Below, one piece after another: positions 1-6,101 of a stretch of DNA of 7,661 nucleotides. The notes below the pieces were generated by a model that saw nothing but the letters and a program-made list of their open reading frames with translations, did not search any database and had not been told where the DNA came from. This DNA is from GWA2-49-15 sp964359085 (lineage in GTDB: Bacteria; Bdellovibrionota; Bacteriovoracia; Bacteriovoracales; Bacteriovoracaceae), in contig CAYHRT010000198.1 of the NCBI GenBank assembly GCA_964359085.1, positions 1 through 7,661 on the forward strand. Reading direction: 5' to 3'. Position 1 is the first letter of the stretch. Every line of letters starts with the position of its first letter. A program made the position numbers and the translations under genes.

Positions 1-11
1 TTATCCCTCCA

Positions 12-32
12 TTTTTTTTTTTTTAAAAATTT
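12..32. other. T13-A5-T3 homopolymer tract
   Basis: A run of 13 T is followed by five A and three T, just before the left 15-bp repeat. It could be the U-tract of a terminator for a plus-strand gene ending left of the window, but no hairpin can be seen because only 11 bases precede it. It may equally be ordinary AT-rich spacer. A homopolymer this long is prone to slippage and to sequencing error. Confidence 0.5.
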
Positions 33-47
33 GGACCGGGCACCTCA
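33..47 (+). repeat. Left copy of 15-bp near-direct repeat flanking mazEF
   Basis: The sequence GGACCGGGCACCTCA matches GGTCCTGGCACCTCA at 692-706 in 13 of 15 positions and in the same orientation. The two copies bracket the toxin-antitoxin module. The core GGCACC is partly self-complementary to the GG-CC at its start, so it could also be a dispersed REP-like motif rather than a target-site duplication. Confidence 0.6.
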
Positions 48-75
48 TATAGTAACTGCCTTAGATTATTAGAAG

Positions 76-104
76 TTGCGCTTAGTTATAACCTATGTTA
101 TAAC
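76..104 (+). promoter_or_regulatory. Probable sigma70-type promoter of mazEF
   Basis: TTGCGC at 76-81 (3 of 6 to TTGACA) and TATAAC at 99-104 (5 of 6 to TATAAT) are separated by exactly 17 bp. Transcription would begin near base 111, giving a leader of roughly 23 bases before the antitoxin start at 134. The -10 box lies inside the right half of the operator, so repressor binding would directly block it. The assignment is by inspection only. Confidence 0.5.
85..104. promoter_or_regulatory. Probable MazE/MazEF autoregulatory operator
   Basis: Two identical copies of the perfectly palindromic octamer GTTATAAC (85-92 and 97-104) are separated by CTAT, so centres are 12 bp apart and the whole is a 20-bp near-palindrome. 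Established knowledge: AbrB-fold antitoxins such as MazE bind DNA as dimers at palindromes in their own promoters. Position and symmetry fit that role here; that this MazE binds it is inference. Confidence 0.6.
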
Positions 105-123
105 AAGAGAGTAGCTTTTGCCA

Positions 124-129
124 AGAGGG
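124..129 (+). promoter_or_regulatory. Ribosome binding site of mazE
   Basis: AGAGGG lies four bases before the ATG at 134, a purine-rich Shine-Dalgarno match that supports that start codon. Confidence 0.6.
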
Positions 130-133
130 TAGT

Positions 134-388
134 ATGACAGCTTTAAAAATTAGAAAAGTAGGAAATTCCCTAGGGGTGATTCTCCCAAAAGAAATTCAGG
201 ATGCTCTCGAAGTGTCAGAGGGTGATATTATTGAACTGACAAAGATTGCAAAGAAAAAAGTGCTCATTGAAACATCCTTACTTCATCACAGTGAATGGAA
301 ATTTGAAGGCAATACAGAATTAAACGCAGAAGACAAAGAATGGCTAGATTCTGATTTGGAGGATGGCAACCATGCATCTAAATGGTGA
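134..388 (+). CDS. mazE: MazE-type antitoxin (AbrB/SpoVT fold)
   Basis: This 84-residue protein is the labile antitoxin that binds and neutralises the MazF toxin encoded next to it, and probably represses its own promoter. Residues 3-38 show the swapped-hairpin AbrB/MazE DNA-binding signature: a K-I-R-K-V-G-N-S-L-G start followed by the LPKEI and D-I-I-E-L elements. The rest is a hydrophilic, acidic tail (EDKEWLDSDLEDG near residues 65-77), the part that in MazE proteins is disordered and inserts into the toxin. Length is normal for the family (about 75-90 residues). The start has a good ribosome site and lies 29 bases after a palindromic operator. Its 3' end overlaps the toxin gene by 17 bases (using the toxin ATG at 372), as is usual for co-translated TA pairs. 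Sequence is AT-richer than tldD. MazE versus a generic AbrB-family antitoxin cannot be separated without comparison. Confidence 0.88.
   Translation: MTALKIRKVGNSLGVILPKEIQDALEVSEGDIIELTKIAKKKVLIETSLLHHSEWKFEGNTELNAEDKEWLDSDLEDGNHASKW
358..362 (+). promoter_or_regulatory. Shine-Dalgarno deciding the mazF start
   Basis: GGAGG directly abuts the first in-frame ATG at 363, which leaves no spacing, but stands nine bases before the second ATG at 372. The spacing favours initiation at 372. The site lies within the last codons of mazE, so translation of the two genes is likely coupled. Confidence 0.6.
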
Positions 389-692
389 GATATGGAAGGT
401 AAAACTTTATCCTGCAAGGGGAAGCGAGCAAGATGGAGTGCGACCCTGTTTAATAGTTAGTCCTAATTCAATGAATAACTCACTATCAACTTTAATTGTT
501 CTCCCGATGACAACGCAATTGAGAGATTGGCCATCGCGAGTTGAAATAAATTTTGATAATAAAATTGGCCAAGTTTGTATTGAACATATTAGGTCAGTCT
601 CAAAGGAAAGATGTACGGAAAAACTTGGCCAAGCCAGTGACATTGAATTAGCGATTGTTCAGAAATATCTTCAAGCGACATTCTCAGCTTAG
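372..692 (+). CDS. mazF: MazF/PemK-family endoribonuclease toxin
   Basis: This toxin would cleave mRNA at short sequence motifs and stop growth when MazE is degraded. The 106-residue protein (109 if the ATG at 363 is used) has the full PemK/MazF layout: G-E-I-W-K-V at residues 5-10, P-A-R-G-S-E-Q at 14-20, then V-R-P-C-L-I-V-S with Arg24, and L-P-M-T-T with Thr47/48. The arginine and threonine match the catalytic pair of MazF (Arg25 and Thr48 in B. subtilis). The EHIRSVSKER segment (71-80) replaces the usual D-Q-I-R-x-V-D-x-x-R, keeping the arginines but losing the usual Gln and Asp. Length is typical, so the gene appears intact. It overlaps mazE by 17 bases and its TAG stop overlaps the first base of the right flanking repeat. 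It converges on tldD with 11 bases between stops and no visible terminator. Cleavage specificity cannot be read from sequence. Confidence 0.9.
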   Translation: MHLNGEIWKVKLYPARGSEQDGVRPCLIVSPNSMNNSLSTLIVLPMTTQLRDWPSRVEINFDNKIGQVCIEHIRSVSKERCTEKLGQASDIELAIVQKYLQATFSA

Positions 693-706
693 GTCCTGGC
701 ACCTCA
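692..706 (+). repeat. Right copy of 15-bp near-direct repeat flanking mazEF
   Basis: GGTCCTGGCACCTCA matches the copy at 33-47 at 13 of 15 positions. Its first base is the last base of the mazF stop codon and its last three bases are the complement of the tldD TGA stop, so the repeat fills the whole gap between the two convergent genes. AGGT and ACCT at its edges (691-694 and 701-704) can pair, but the stem of four is too weak for a terminator. Confidence 0.6.
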
Positions 707-2281
707 ACCGCAGTTGATATTTTCCCAGAGGATATAGGGCCCACCGCAACCTGCATCCACTCCCTCTTTGTGGTATTTCCCGCAACCGCCAAATTTGACT
801 TCGGGAATGCGCTGACTATTAACTGTTTTAGTTTTTGCCACAATTTTTTCCAGCATAGAAAAAACTGGGTCCGACAATTCGATATGTCCGCCGCTTGGGC
901 CTAGAAAAAGCTTGCCCGTAATTTTGCCGTCGATGATTTCTTCAAAATAGGCTGCACCAGCGGTGAGACTGCCACCTTTGGGATCTTCCATGCCTCCATG
1001 CGCCCAACGGGCAAGGAAACCTTTTTTTACCATGCCGATCAGCTCCTCCAAAGTTTTCTCACCGGAGGTGAAATAGGTATTGGTTTGTCTTGTCATAATG
1101 GGGCGTCGCCAACTTTCTCTCTTGCCATTGGCGGTGCGAGGTATGCGCAGAGAGGTGGCGGCGGTTAAATCGGTCATCGGTGGAGAAAGCTTTCCCTTAT
1201 CCAGGATCACCTGGAAACGCCCAAGTTCACCTTCATGATCAAAAAAGTAAGAACCATTAGTGCCAAAAACGTGTCGATCCATGGTGAACATATTGGGATG
1301 ATTTACAATGCTGGCCATGTCATTACCGACTTTTCTTTTTTCTTTATGGAGATTTTCGGCAATACTTCGGCCTTTCATCCAGGTGTCACCTTCCTGGGTA
1401 TGGCCAAAGGCCTCATGGGCAATCACGCCGGTGACATCAGGTCCGGTGATAATTTGATAGCGTCCAGGCGCCAGATGCGAGGCTTTGGTCAGGCGTACAG
1501 TATTTTGGGTCACCTCGTTGATATGTTCTTGCGAGAGTTGGGCAATTTCCAAACCGCCGAGGCCACCGGCAATACCACGGGCCGATTTGCCAGTTTTGGA
1601 AATCCCACTCGCCACGGTCACAGAGATCGGAAGGGTTTGGGACATATTTTTCTGTCGATCGACAAAGATATGAGTTTTTAGTTGCTGGCGCAGCATCACT
1701 CTTATTTCCGCTAACTCCTGATATTGAGTTTGCTCACTGTGCACAAAAGTGCGTGATAAATCGAGCAACTTGGTTCGAAGAGCACTGGCGCTTTTTTTTA
1801 ATGTGGCCACTGTTGTCTGCGCGGGATTTTCTTCGCACAAAATTCCAAAGTGTACTTCAGTTTTGTTCTCCAGATTTTTGGGAAGTTGATCGAGGAAATC
1901 CGGGTCTAATCCTCGGGCGATTTCTTGTTTCCATGAAAGGGGTTGGTATGCTTCTTTGCTGGGGACCTTCTTGTCGAGTTCCAAGCGAAATTCATGCGCC
2001 AATGCCAGAAGAGAAGTTTCATCTAATTGATTGGTGCTTCGTTCATAATTGGTTCCGTCAACCAGCGCCCGAAGTACGATGCCGCGATCAAGACTCTCTT
2101 GGGATGTCTCGGTAATGGCGCATACACTCATCTGTGTTCTTACTTCTTCTAGCCAAGCAAAAGCGTACCACTGATCACTGCGGCCTGATTCTAAAATCTG
2201 GACAAGTTTGGGCATCAAGTGGCGAAGGCCTTTTAAATGTTCTGGAAAATCTGTTCTGGTTCTTGATCGTGACTGTGCCAT
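704..2281 (-). CDS. tldD: TldD, metal-binding catalytic subunit of TldD/TldE protease
   Basis: TldD is the zinc-dependent subunit of a cytosolic heteromeric protease that trims unfolded peptides; in E. coli it matures microcin B17 and is implicated in antitoxin CcdA turnover. The 525-residue protein carries the HExxxH metal site as H-E-A-F-G-H at residues 289-294, followed by the family's E-G-D and G-R-S. Downstream are the conserved M-T-R-Q-T-N-T segment (396-402), a G-G-S-L-T-A-G-A-A-Y-F strand (436-446) and the G-G-C-G-K element whose Cys500 matches the third zinc ligand of TldD. It is somewhat longer than E. coli TldD (about 480), mostly through the N-terminal region. I chose the ATG at 2281 because AGGAG (2288-2292) sits six bases upstream; a GTG at 2305 would add eight residues but has no such site. 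It starts one base after the tldE stop, so the two are surely co-expressed. Confidence 0.92.
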   Translation of the reverse strand: MAQSRSRTRTDFPEHLKGLRHLMPKLVQILESGRSDQWYAFAWLEEVRTQMSVCAITETSQESLDRGIVLRALVDGTNYERSTNQLDETSLLALAHEFRLELDKKVPSKEAYQPLSWKQEIARGLDPDFLDQLPKNLENKTEVHFGILCEENPAQTTVATLKKSASALRTKLLDLSRTFVHSEQTQYQELAEIRVMLRQQLKTHIFVDRQKNMSQTLPISVTVASGISKTGKSARGIAGGLGGLEIAQLSQEHINEVTQNTVRLTKASHLAPGRYQIITGPDVTGVIAHEAFGHTQEGDTWMKGRSIAENLHKEKRKVGNDMASIVNHPNMFTMDRHVFGTNGSYFFDHEGELGRFQVILDKGKLSPPMTDLTAATSLRIPRTANGKRESWRRPIMTRQTNTYFTSGEKTLEELIGMVKKGFLARWAHGGMEDPKGGSLTAGAAYFEEIIDGKITGKLFLGPSGGHIELSDPVFSMLEKIVAKTKTVNSQRIPEVKFGGCGKYHKEGVDAGCGGPYILWENINCG

Positions 2282-2282
2282 T

Positions 2283-3689
2283 TTATTCTCCTGCGACTTT
2301 GACACCGCTTTTAATTAACATTGCATCGGGGCCTATGTAGCCTTTTGGTTGGGGAACGTAGCTGCCGACCTCATTGATCTTTTTTTCTTGATTGCTAAAT
2401 TTAAAGTTTTTTAAATTCTCTTTTAAATCGCCTGAAACCACTCCACCCTTGATCATTCGCTTAAGCTCACCGTTTTGATAGAGTTTTCCAAGCTTGATCT
2501 CACTACTCCAAGTTAAGGTCGATGGGTTGATGAGTAGGGAAGAAAAAGAAACTATTTCTAAACACTCTGGGACAGCTTTTAAAAGCTGCTCCTTGCTGTG
2601 ATTACCAAGAGGAACAACCATATTTCCCGCCATGGTGTTGGTCTCTTTGCCGAGATATTGTCCTATCCGGTGAGAAACGATTTGATGTAAAACTGTATCA
2701 TTTTCAATCACCACGCCTTTTTTGGGCCTGAGGCCTTCTCCCGTAAAGGCGGCGCTGGCCGCCATCACAGGCAGGGTCGGGTCAAGAGTCATTTTCAGAC
2801 TATCGGAATCATGGTCTTTTTCTCCCTCGAAAACCTTCTGGCCAGGTAACAAAAAAGGATTCTTATTGTACTCATTGCTGGCGTTAACTTGAGTGAGAAG
2901 ATTTTTCAAGAGGTCCGAGATGGTTTTTCCATCAATCATAATTACGGCATTATTTTGGGTTTTCGGCAAAGCGGTCCGATCAATGCTGAGAGTCTCTGTC
3001 ACAATCTCATCAATAAATGCCGGAAGATTGGCCTCTTCAATACTGATGGCGGTTTTCATCTTCAAAACTTCCTGGGTATTGGGAAGAGGTAATTTTTCCA
3101 GTGCTATTTCAAAATAGAGATCAGTATGATCTTGCTCTCCCTTCAGTCCTGTGGAGGTTTCAAAGTAAGTGCTAGAAAGATTGGTGTAGAGTTCAGCGCT
3201 ATTGACTTTTACCACGTCGATTTTTCTTACCGAGGCCCGCGCCTGGTCTAAGAGGTTGGTATGGGCGGCCTTGAGATCGGCCTTAATTTGGGGGTCCGAA
3301 GTCAGCACGGGCCCAGAAGAATCATTCTCAGGCGTAGGAAGGTTCCAAGGCCGGTTGGTGACTTGCAAGGCATTGTCGAGAGTCTTCTGGATTTGCTCTT
3401 CCAAGGGCGCAAGCGGATCAATGTTGTAAGTCGAATTTCCCATCATCATCGGGGCACCGCTTCTGGTAAAGACTTCGATTTCATAAGCGCGGTCATGCAC
3501 TTCGCGCTCTTGGTAACTTGCCAAACCGTGGTAGGGGTCACCCAGCATTAAACTTTGAAGTGAGCGAGACTCCGAAACAGAAACTTTCCATCCATAAAAA
3601 ATGTCAGACTTTTTTGTGCGGACATTCGTCAAACAGTCTTTTAATTTTAACAGGAACAAATCTTTAGAGAAGGCCAAAGAAAATTGCAT
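2283..3689 (-). CDS. tldE: TldE/PmbA, partner subunit of TldD/TldE protease
   Basis: This 468-residue protein is the non-catalytic partner that forms the peptide-digesting chamber with TldD. It has the PmbA/TldE layout: an N-terminal strand-rich region with the RAYEIEVFTRSG segment, a middle domain, and a C-terminal domain ending in a wing with G-G-V-V-S-G-D-L-K-E-N-L (near 415-426) and a final V-x-V-A-G-E, as in the family. No HExxxH metal site is present; the nearest thing is T-V-L-H-Q-I-V-S-H-R (332-341) at the matching place, consistent with loss of catalysis in TldE. The start at 3689 is preferred: GGTGG stands five bases before it, and the upstream TTG option at 3758 would add 23 hydrophobic residues that do not resemble the family. 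It is first in a two-gene operon with tldD, and divergent from the small gene at 3774. Confidence 0.87.
   Translation of the reverse strand: MQFSLAFSKDLFLLKLKDCLTNVRTKKSDIFYGWKVSVSESRSLQSLMLGDPYHGLASYQEREVHDRAYEIEVFTRSGAPMMMGNSTYNIDPLAPLEEQIQKTLDNALQVTNRPWNLPTPENDSSGPVLTSDPQIKADLKAAHTNLLDQARASVRKIDVVKVNSAELYTNLSSTYFETSTGLKGEQDHTDLYFEIALEKLPLPNTQEVLKMKTAISIEEANLPAFIDEIVTETLSIDRTALPKTQNNAVIMIDGKTISDLLKNLLTQVNASNEYNKNPFLLPGQKVFEGEKDHDSDSLKMTLDPTLPVMAASAAFTGEGLRPKKGVVIENDTVLHQIVSHRIGQYLGKETNTMAGNMVVPLGNHSKEQLLKAVPECLEIVSFSSLLINPSTLTWSSEIKLGKLYQNGELKRMIKGGVVSGDLKENLKNFKFSNQEKKINEVGSYVPQPKGYIGPDAMLIKSGVKVAGE
2288..2292 (-). promoter_or_regulatory. Ribosome binding site of tldD
   Basis: AGGAG on the minus strand lies within the last codons of tldE, six bases before the ATG at 2281. 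It decides the tldD start and implies translational coupling through the overlapping TAA-A-ATG junction. Confidence 0.7.
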
Positions 3690-3773
3690 AGGGACCACCA
3701 AGAATAAGTGACAATGTACATAAAGGCTGAGGTTATCTAAGATTAATCGGGAGATCAACAGTATATTTGGAAA
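3690..3773. promoter_or_regulatory. Divergent intergenic region between tldE and small peptide gene
   Basis: These 84 bases must hold the promoter of the tldE-tldD operon and any promoter of the small plus-strand gene. On the minus strand TATACT (3765-3760) is a 5-of-6 -10 match, but no convincing -35 lies 16-18 bp upstream. On the plus strand GTGACA (3708-3713) is a 5-of-6 -35 match without a well-placed -10. The region may therefore use another sigma factor or depend on an activator. No operator-like palindrome stands out. Confidence 0.35.
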
Positions 3774-3941
3774 ATGGGGGCAAGGGTGAGATTTACCTCA
3801 ATTAAGAATCTTATAATGGCTTATTTTTTGATTGGTCAGATCTCTCTTGCTCCGGCCGAAGAATGTCGTGATGAGGATAGCGAATGTTTGATGAAGGCCA
3901 TCAAAGAGCATGTCATTCACTCCGTCAACTCCCGGAGATAA
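3774..3941 (+). CDS. Proposed small exported peptide, function unknown
   Basis: An uninterrupted 55-codon frame starts at ATG 3774 and ends at TAA 3941; a GTG at 3786 would give 51 residues with a classical M-R-F-x-x-I-K start and a G-rich stretch (3776-3780) five bases before it. The protein has the order of a signal peptide: basic residues (R4, R6, K11), a hydrophobic core L-I-M-A-Y-F-L-I-G (13-21) and a small-residue stretch S-L-A-P-A (24-28) that suits signal peptidase I. The remaining 27-29 residues are charged with two cysteines in a C-x6-C spacing and a basic R-R end. There is no lipobox. I do not recognise a family. It is divergent from tldE and converges on azgA with 23 bases between. 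The reading frame could be chance, but a signal-peptide-like order in an otherwise empty gap argues for a gene. A TldD/TldE substrate role is only a speculation. Confidence 0.45.
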   Translation: MGARVRFTSIKNLIMAYFLIGQISLAPAEECRDEDSECLMKAIKEHVIHSVNSRR

Positions 3942-3964
3942 AATAAACTTTCGAACTCAGGTTT

Positions 3965-5293
3965 TCAATGCAAATAGATAAAATACAAAATAAAGACAAA
4001 GCTCAGAACACCGGTCAGCCAGTGAATTTGTTTTAGTTTTCCGCTGCATAATTTGACCAGCGTAAAAGTGATTATTCCCAGCGCAATGCCGTTGGCGATG
4101 GAAAAGGTGAGCGGCATTGTGACGATCGTAATAAACGCCGGAAGTGCCTCGGTAACATCTTTCCATTCAAGATCTTTTAAGTTCACCATCATCAAGGCGC
4201 CAATAAAAATTAAGGCCGGGGCAGTGGCGGCGGTAGGAATGGACATGGCCAGCGGGGCAAAAAAGAGCGCAGACAACATTAAGAGTGCAGTGACGACGGA
4301 CGCCAGTCCAGTTCTCGCCCCCTGAGTGATGCCAGCACCACTTTCAATATAGGTAGTCACTGTGGAAGTTCCAAAAAGTGCGCCTAGAACGGTTCCGATG
4401 GCATCGGCCATGTAGGCCTTGCCGGCACGCGGAAGATCGCCTTCTTTATTGGCGAACCCTGCGGCGTTCGAGAGACCAGTCAAGGTTCCGGCGGTATCAA
4501 AAAAATCGGCGAAAAAGAAAGTCATGACAACAATCCAGAAGGCGGGAGTTGTGAGTGATTCCCAGCTCACATGCAACTTAAAAAAAGTTGGAGAAATGTC
4601 AGGGATAGCACCAATCACGCCCTTAAAATGAGTCACTCCTACGAAGCTTCCGAAAATGGTGGCAAATAAAATTCCGATTAACACAGAACCAGGAACATTG
4701 AGGGCAAATAATGTTGTGATGGTTAAAAGGCCTAAAATACAGGTGATGGCTTCGGGAGAAGTGAGTTTTCCTAGAGTCACAAAAGTATTGGGATCGGCCG
4801 AGACAAGACCGGCACCTTTTAATCCAATAAACGCCAGAAAAATGCCAATGCCGGCGCTGGTAGAAAATTTCACCGCTTTCGGAATGGCGCGTACAATAAA
4901 GGTCCGGGCACCCACCAGAGTGAGCGCAATAAAAATAACACCTTCGACAAAAACAGCGCCCAAGGCATCGCGCCAATCAATTCCCATTTTCAAACAAACG
5001 ACGTAGGTAAAATAGGCATTAAGGCCCATCCCAGGTGCCAAGGCAAATGGGTAATTGGCCAAGAGGCCCATGACGAGAGTGGAAGAGGCCATGGAAATAA
5101 TGGTGGCCACCATAAAAGCACCGAAAAATTGTTCGCGCAAAGTAGCATCATTGGCAATCCCAGGGATGGCTTCGCTTAAGATCGCTGGAATGACAAAGAT
5201 GATGTAGGTCATGGTTAAAAAAGTGGCAATACCACCTAAGATTTCGGTGCGATAAGAACTGCGAGCTTCAGTAATACCAAAAAAATTTTGCAT
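3965..5293 (-). CDS. AzgA-type purine (adenine/guanine/hypoxanthine) permease
   Basis: This 442-residue inner-membrane protein should import purine bases by proton symport. It is nearly all hydrophobic helices (about 12-14 segments) and shows the signatures of the AzgA/PbuG/GhxP branch of nucleobase transporters: APGMGLNAYF at 86-95, G-I-G-I-F-L-A-F-I-G-L-K near 148-159, A-D-F-F-D-T-A-G-T-L-T-G at 262-273, and G-T-S-T-V-T-T-Y-I-E-S-G-A-G-I at 308-322, the last two forming the substrate site in this family. Length is normal. The ATG at 5293 is well supported by AAGGA six bases upstream, which overlaps the stop of the xth gene. It is the last gene of the four-gene run. The branch favours purines over uracil or xanthine, but which purine is preferred cannot be told from sequence, so no gene symbol is given. 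Confidence 0.9.
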   Translation of the reverse strand: MQNFFGITEARSSYRTEILGGIATFLTMTYIIFVIPAILSEAIPGIANDATLREQFFGAFMVATIISMASSTLVMGLLANYPFALAPGMGLNAYFTYVVCLKMGIDWRDALGAVFVEGVIFIALTLVGARTFIVRAIPKAVKFSTSAGIGIFLAFIGLKGAGLVSADPNTFVTLGKLTSPEAITCILGLLTITTLFALNVPGSVLIGILFATIFGSFVGVTHFKGVIGAIPDISPTFFKLHVSWESLTTPAFWIVVMTFFFADFFDTAGTLTGLSNAAGFANKEGDLPRAGKAYMADAIGTVLGALFGTSTVTTYIESGAGITQGARTGLASVVTALLMLSALFFAPLAMSIPTAATAPALIFIGALMMVNLKDLEWKDVTEALPAFITIVTMPLTFSIANGIALGIITFTLVKLCSGKLKQIHWLTGVLSFVFILYFIYLH

Positions 5294-5299
5294 GAAAAT

Positions 5300-5304
5300 T
5301 CCTT
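5300..5304 (-). promoter_or_regulatory. Ribosome binding site of the purine permease gene
   Basis: AAGGA on the minus strand lies six bases before the ATG at 5293 and reaches into the stop codon of the xth gene at 5304-5306. It is the only clear Shine-Dalgarno site in the right-hand operon. Confidence 0.65.
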
Positions 5305-6098
5305 CAAGAAGGCAGTTTGAGTTCTACCGGGCAATGGTCAGAACCCATAATTTTGGGAAGCTGGATGCATTTCGGAGTAAGATCAAGCAGGTCGTTGGTT
5401 ACCCAAAAATAGTCTATGCGCCATCCAATATTTCTTTCGCGGCAATTACCGCGAAAGGTCCACCAAGTATAGGCGTCTGCCAGGGTTGGGTGTTGATAAC
5501 GAAAAAGATCGATAAAACCGGCCTTTTCCATTTCATCTAAAAACTTGCGCTCATGCGGTAGAAAACCAGTGGTGTTTTTGTTGGCGGTCGGATTTTTCAG
5601 GTCGATAGGGTGATGGGCGGTATTGATATCGCCACAGATAATAACCGGCAGTTTATATTCCTGTTTGAGATCCATGGCCTTTTTAAGCAGGGCCCGAGAG
5701 AATTCTAATTTGAAATCCACCCGGGAGTGGTCGCGGCGGCCATTGGGAACATAGGTATTAATCAAGATAAATTTTTCAAAACCGGCAATGATGATTCGCC
5801 CTTCCTCATCAAATTTGTCAATTCCCATGCCTAAGTGATGCCAACTCAGTGCCAGCTCCGAACTGTAGAGCATGGCCACCCCTGATTGTCCCTTGTTTTT
5901 GGAATCGGCATGCAGAATCTGATGGCCTTTCAATTCTGCTAACTCTGTAAGGGGTTTGGGATATTGCGCGAAGGTGGCTTTGACTTCTTGCAGGCACAGA
6001 ATGTCAGGAGTATTTTTTTGAGAAAAAACTGCACCTAAACCTTTCGCATAGGCCGCTCTGATACCATTAACATTCCAAGTCCAAATTGTGGTCGGCAT
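5304..6098 (-). CDS. xth: Exodeoxyribonuclease III / AP endonuclease
   Basis: The enzyme cuts the DNA backbone 5' to abasic sites and degrades one strand from 3' ends in base-excision repair. All catalytic motifs of the exonuclease III/APE1 family are present in 264 residues: W-N-V-N-G-I-R-A with Asn11, L-Q-E-V-K with Glu38 (metal ligand), N-T-Y-V-P-N-G with Tyr116, G-D-I-N-T-A-H with Asp157 and Asn159, W-R-I-D-Y with Asp229, and G-S-D-H-C-P-V with Asp254 and His255. The DLKNP-x5-T-T-G-F-L-P stretch (167-182) makes it more like Bacillus ExoA and other short bacterial AP endonucleases than a divergent EEP nuclease. Length is typical and no signal peptide is seen. It begins three bases after the methyltransferase stop without a recognisable Shine-Dalgarno site, so it probably relies on ribosomes finishing the upstream gene. 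Confidence 0.94.
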   Translation of the reverse strand: MPTTIWTWNVNGIRAAYAKGLGAVFSQKNTPDILCLQEVKATFAQYPKPLTELAELKGHQILHADSKNKGQSGVAMLYSSELALSWHHLGMGIDKFDEEGRIIIAGFEKFILINTYVPNGRRDHSRVDFKLEFSRALLKKAMDLKQEYKLPVIICGDINTAHHPIDLKNPTANKNTTGFLPHERKFLDEMEKAGFIDLFRYQHPTLADAYTWWTFRGNCRERNIGWRIDYFWVTNDLLDLTPKCIQLPKIMGSDHCPVELKLPS

Positions 6099-6101
6099 AG
6101 T

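Noticed and set aside
1235..1681. A 148-codon plus-strand open frame within tldD
   Set aside because: It is antisense to conserved tldD sequence that includes the HExxxH region, has no recognisable domain and no convincing ribosome site; it is a shadow of the tldD reading frame.
2282..2305. Upstream GTG start of tldD
   Set aside because: It would overlap the end of tldE and lacks a ribosome site, whereas AGGAG is correctly spaced for the ATG at 2281.
3690..3758. N-terminal extension of tldE from a TTG codon
   Set aside because: The 23 added residues are hydrophobic and unlike the start of known TldE proteins, while ATG 3689 has a GGTGG site five bases upstream; the extension would also remove most of the promoter space.
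3920..3937. CTCCG/CGGAG hairpin near the end of the small peptide gene as a terminator
   Set aside because: The stem is only five pairs with an eight-base loop, and neither strand continues into a T-run, so it does not qualify as an intrinsic terminator.
4901..4912. GGTCCGGGCACC, resembling the mazEF flanking repeat
   Set aside because: It lies in the permease coding frame (encoding V-G-A-R-T), is not between genes, and lacks the CTCA extension match beyond the core, so chance similarity is the simpler explanation.
4623..5006. Overlapping 116-117 codon frames on both strands inside the permease gene
   Set aside because: They lie wholly within the strongly conserved permease and their products look like out-of-frame translations (rich in Cys, His and Arg on the minus strand), with no start signals.
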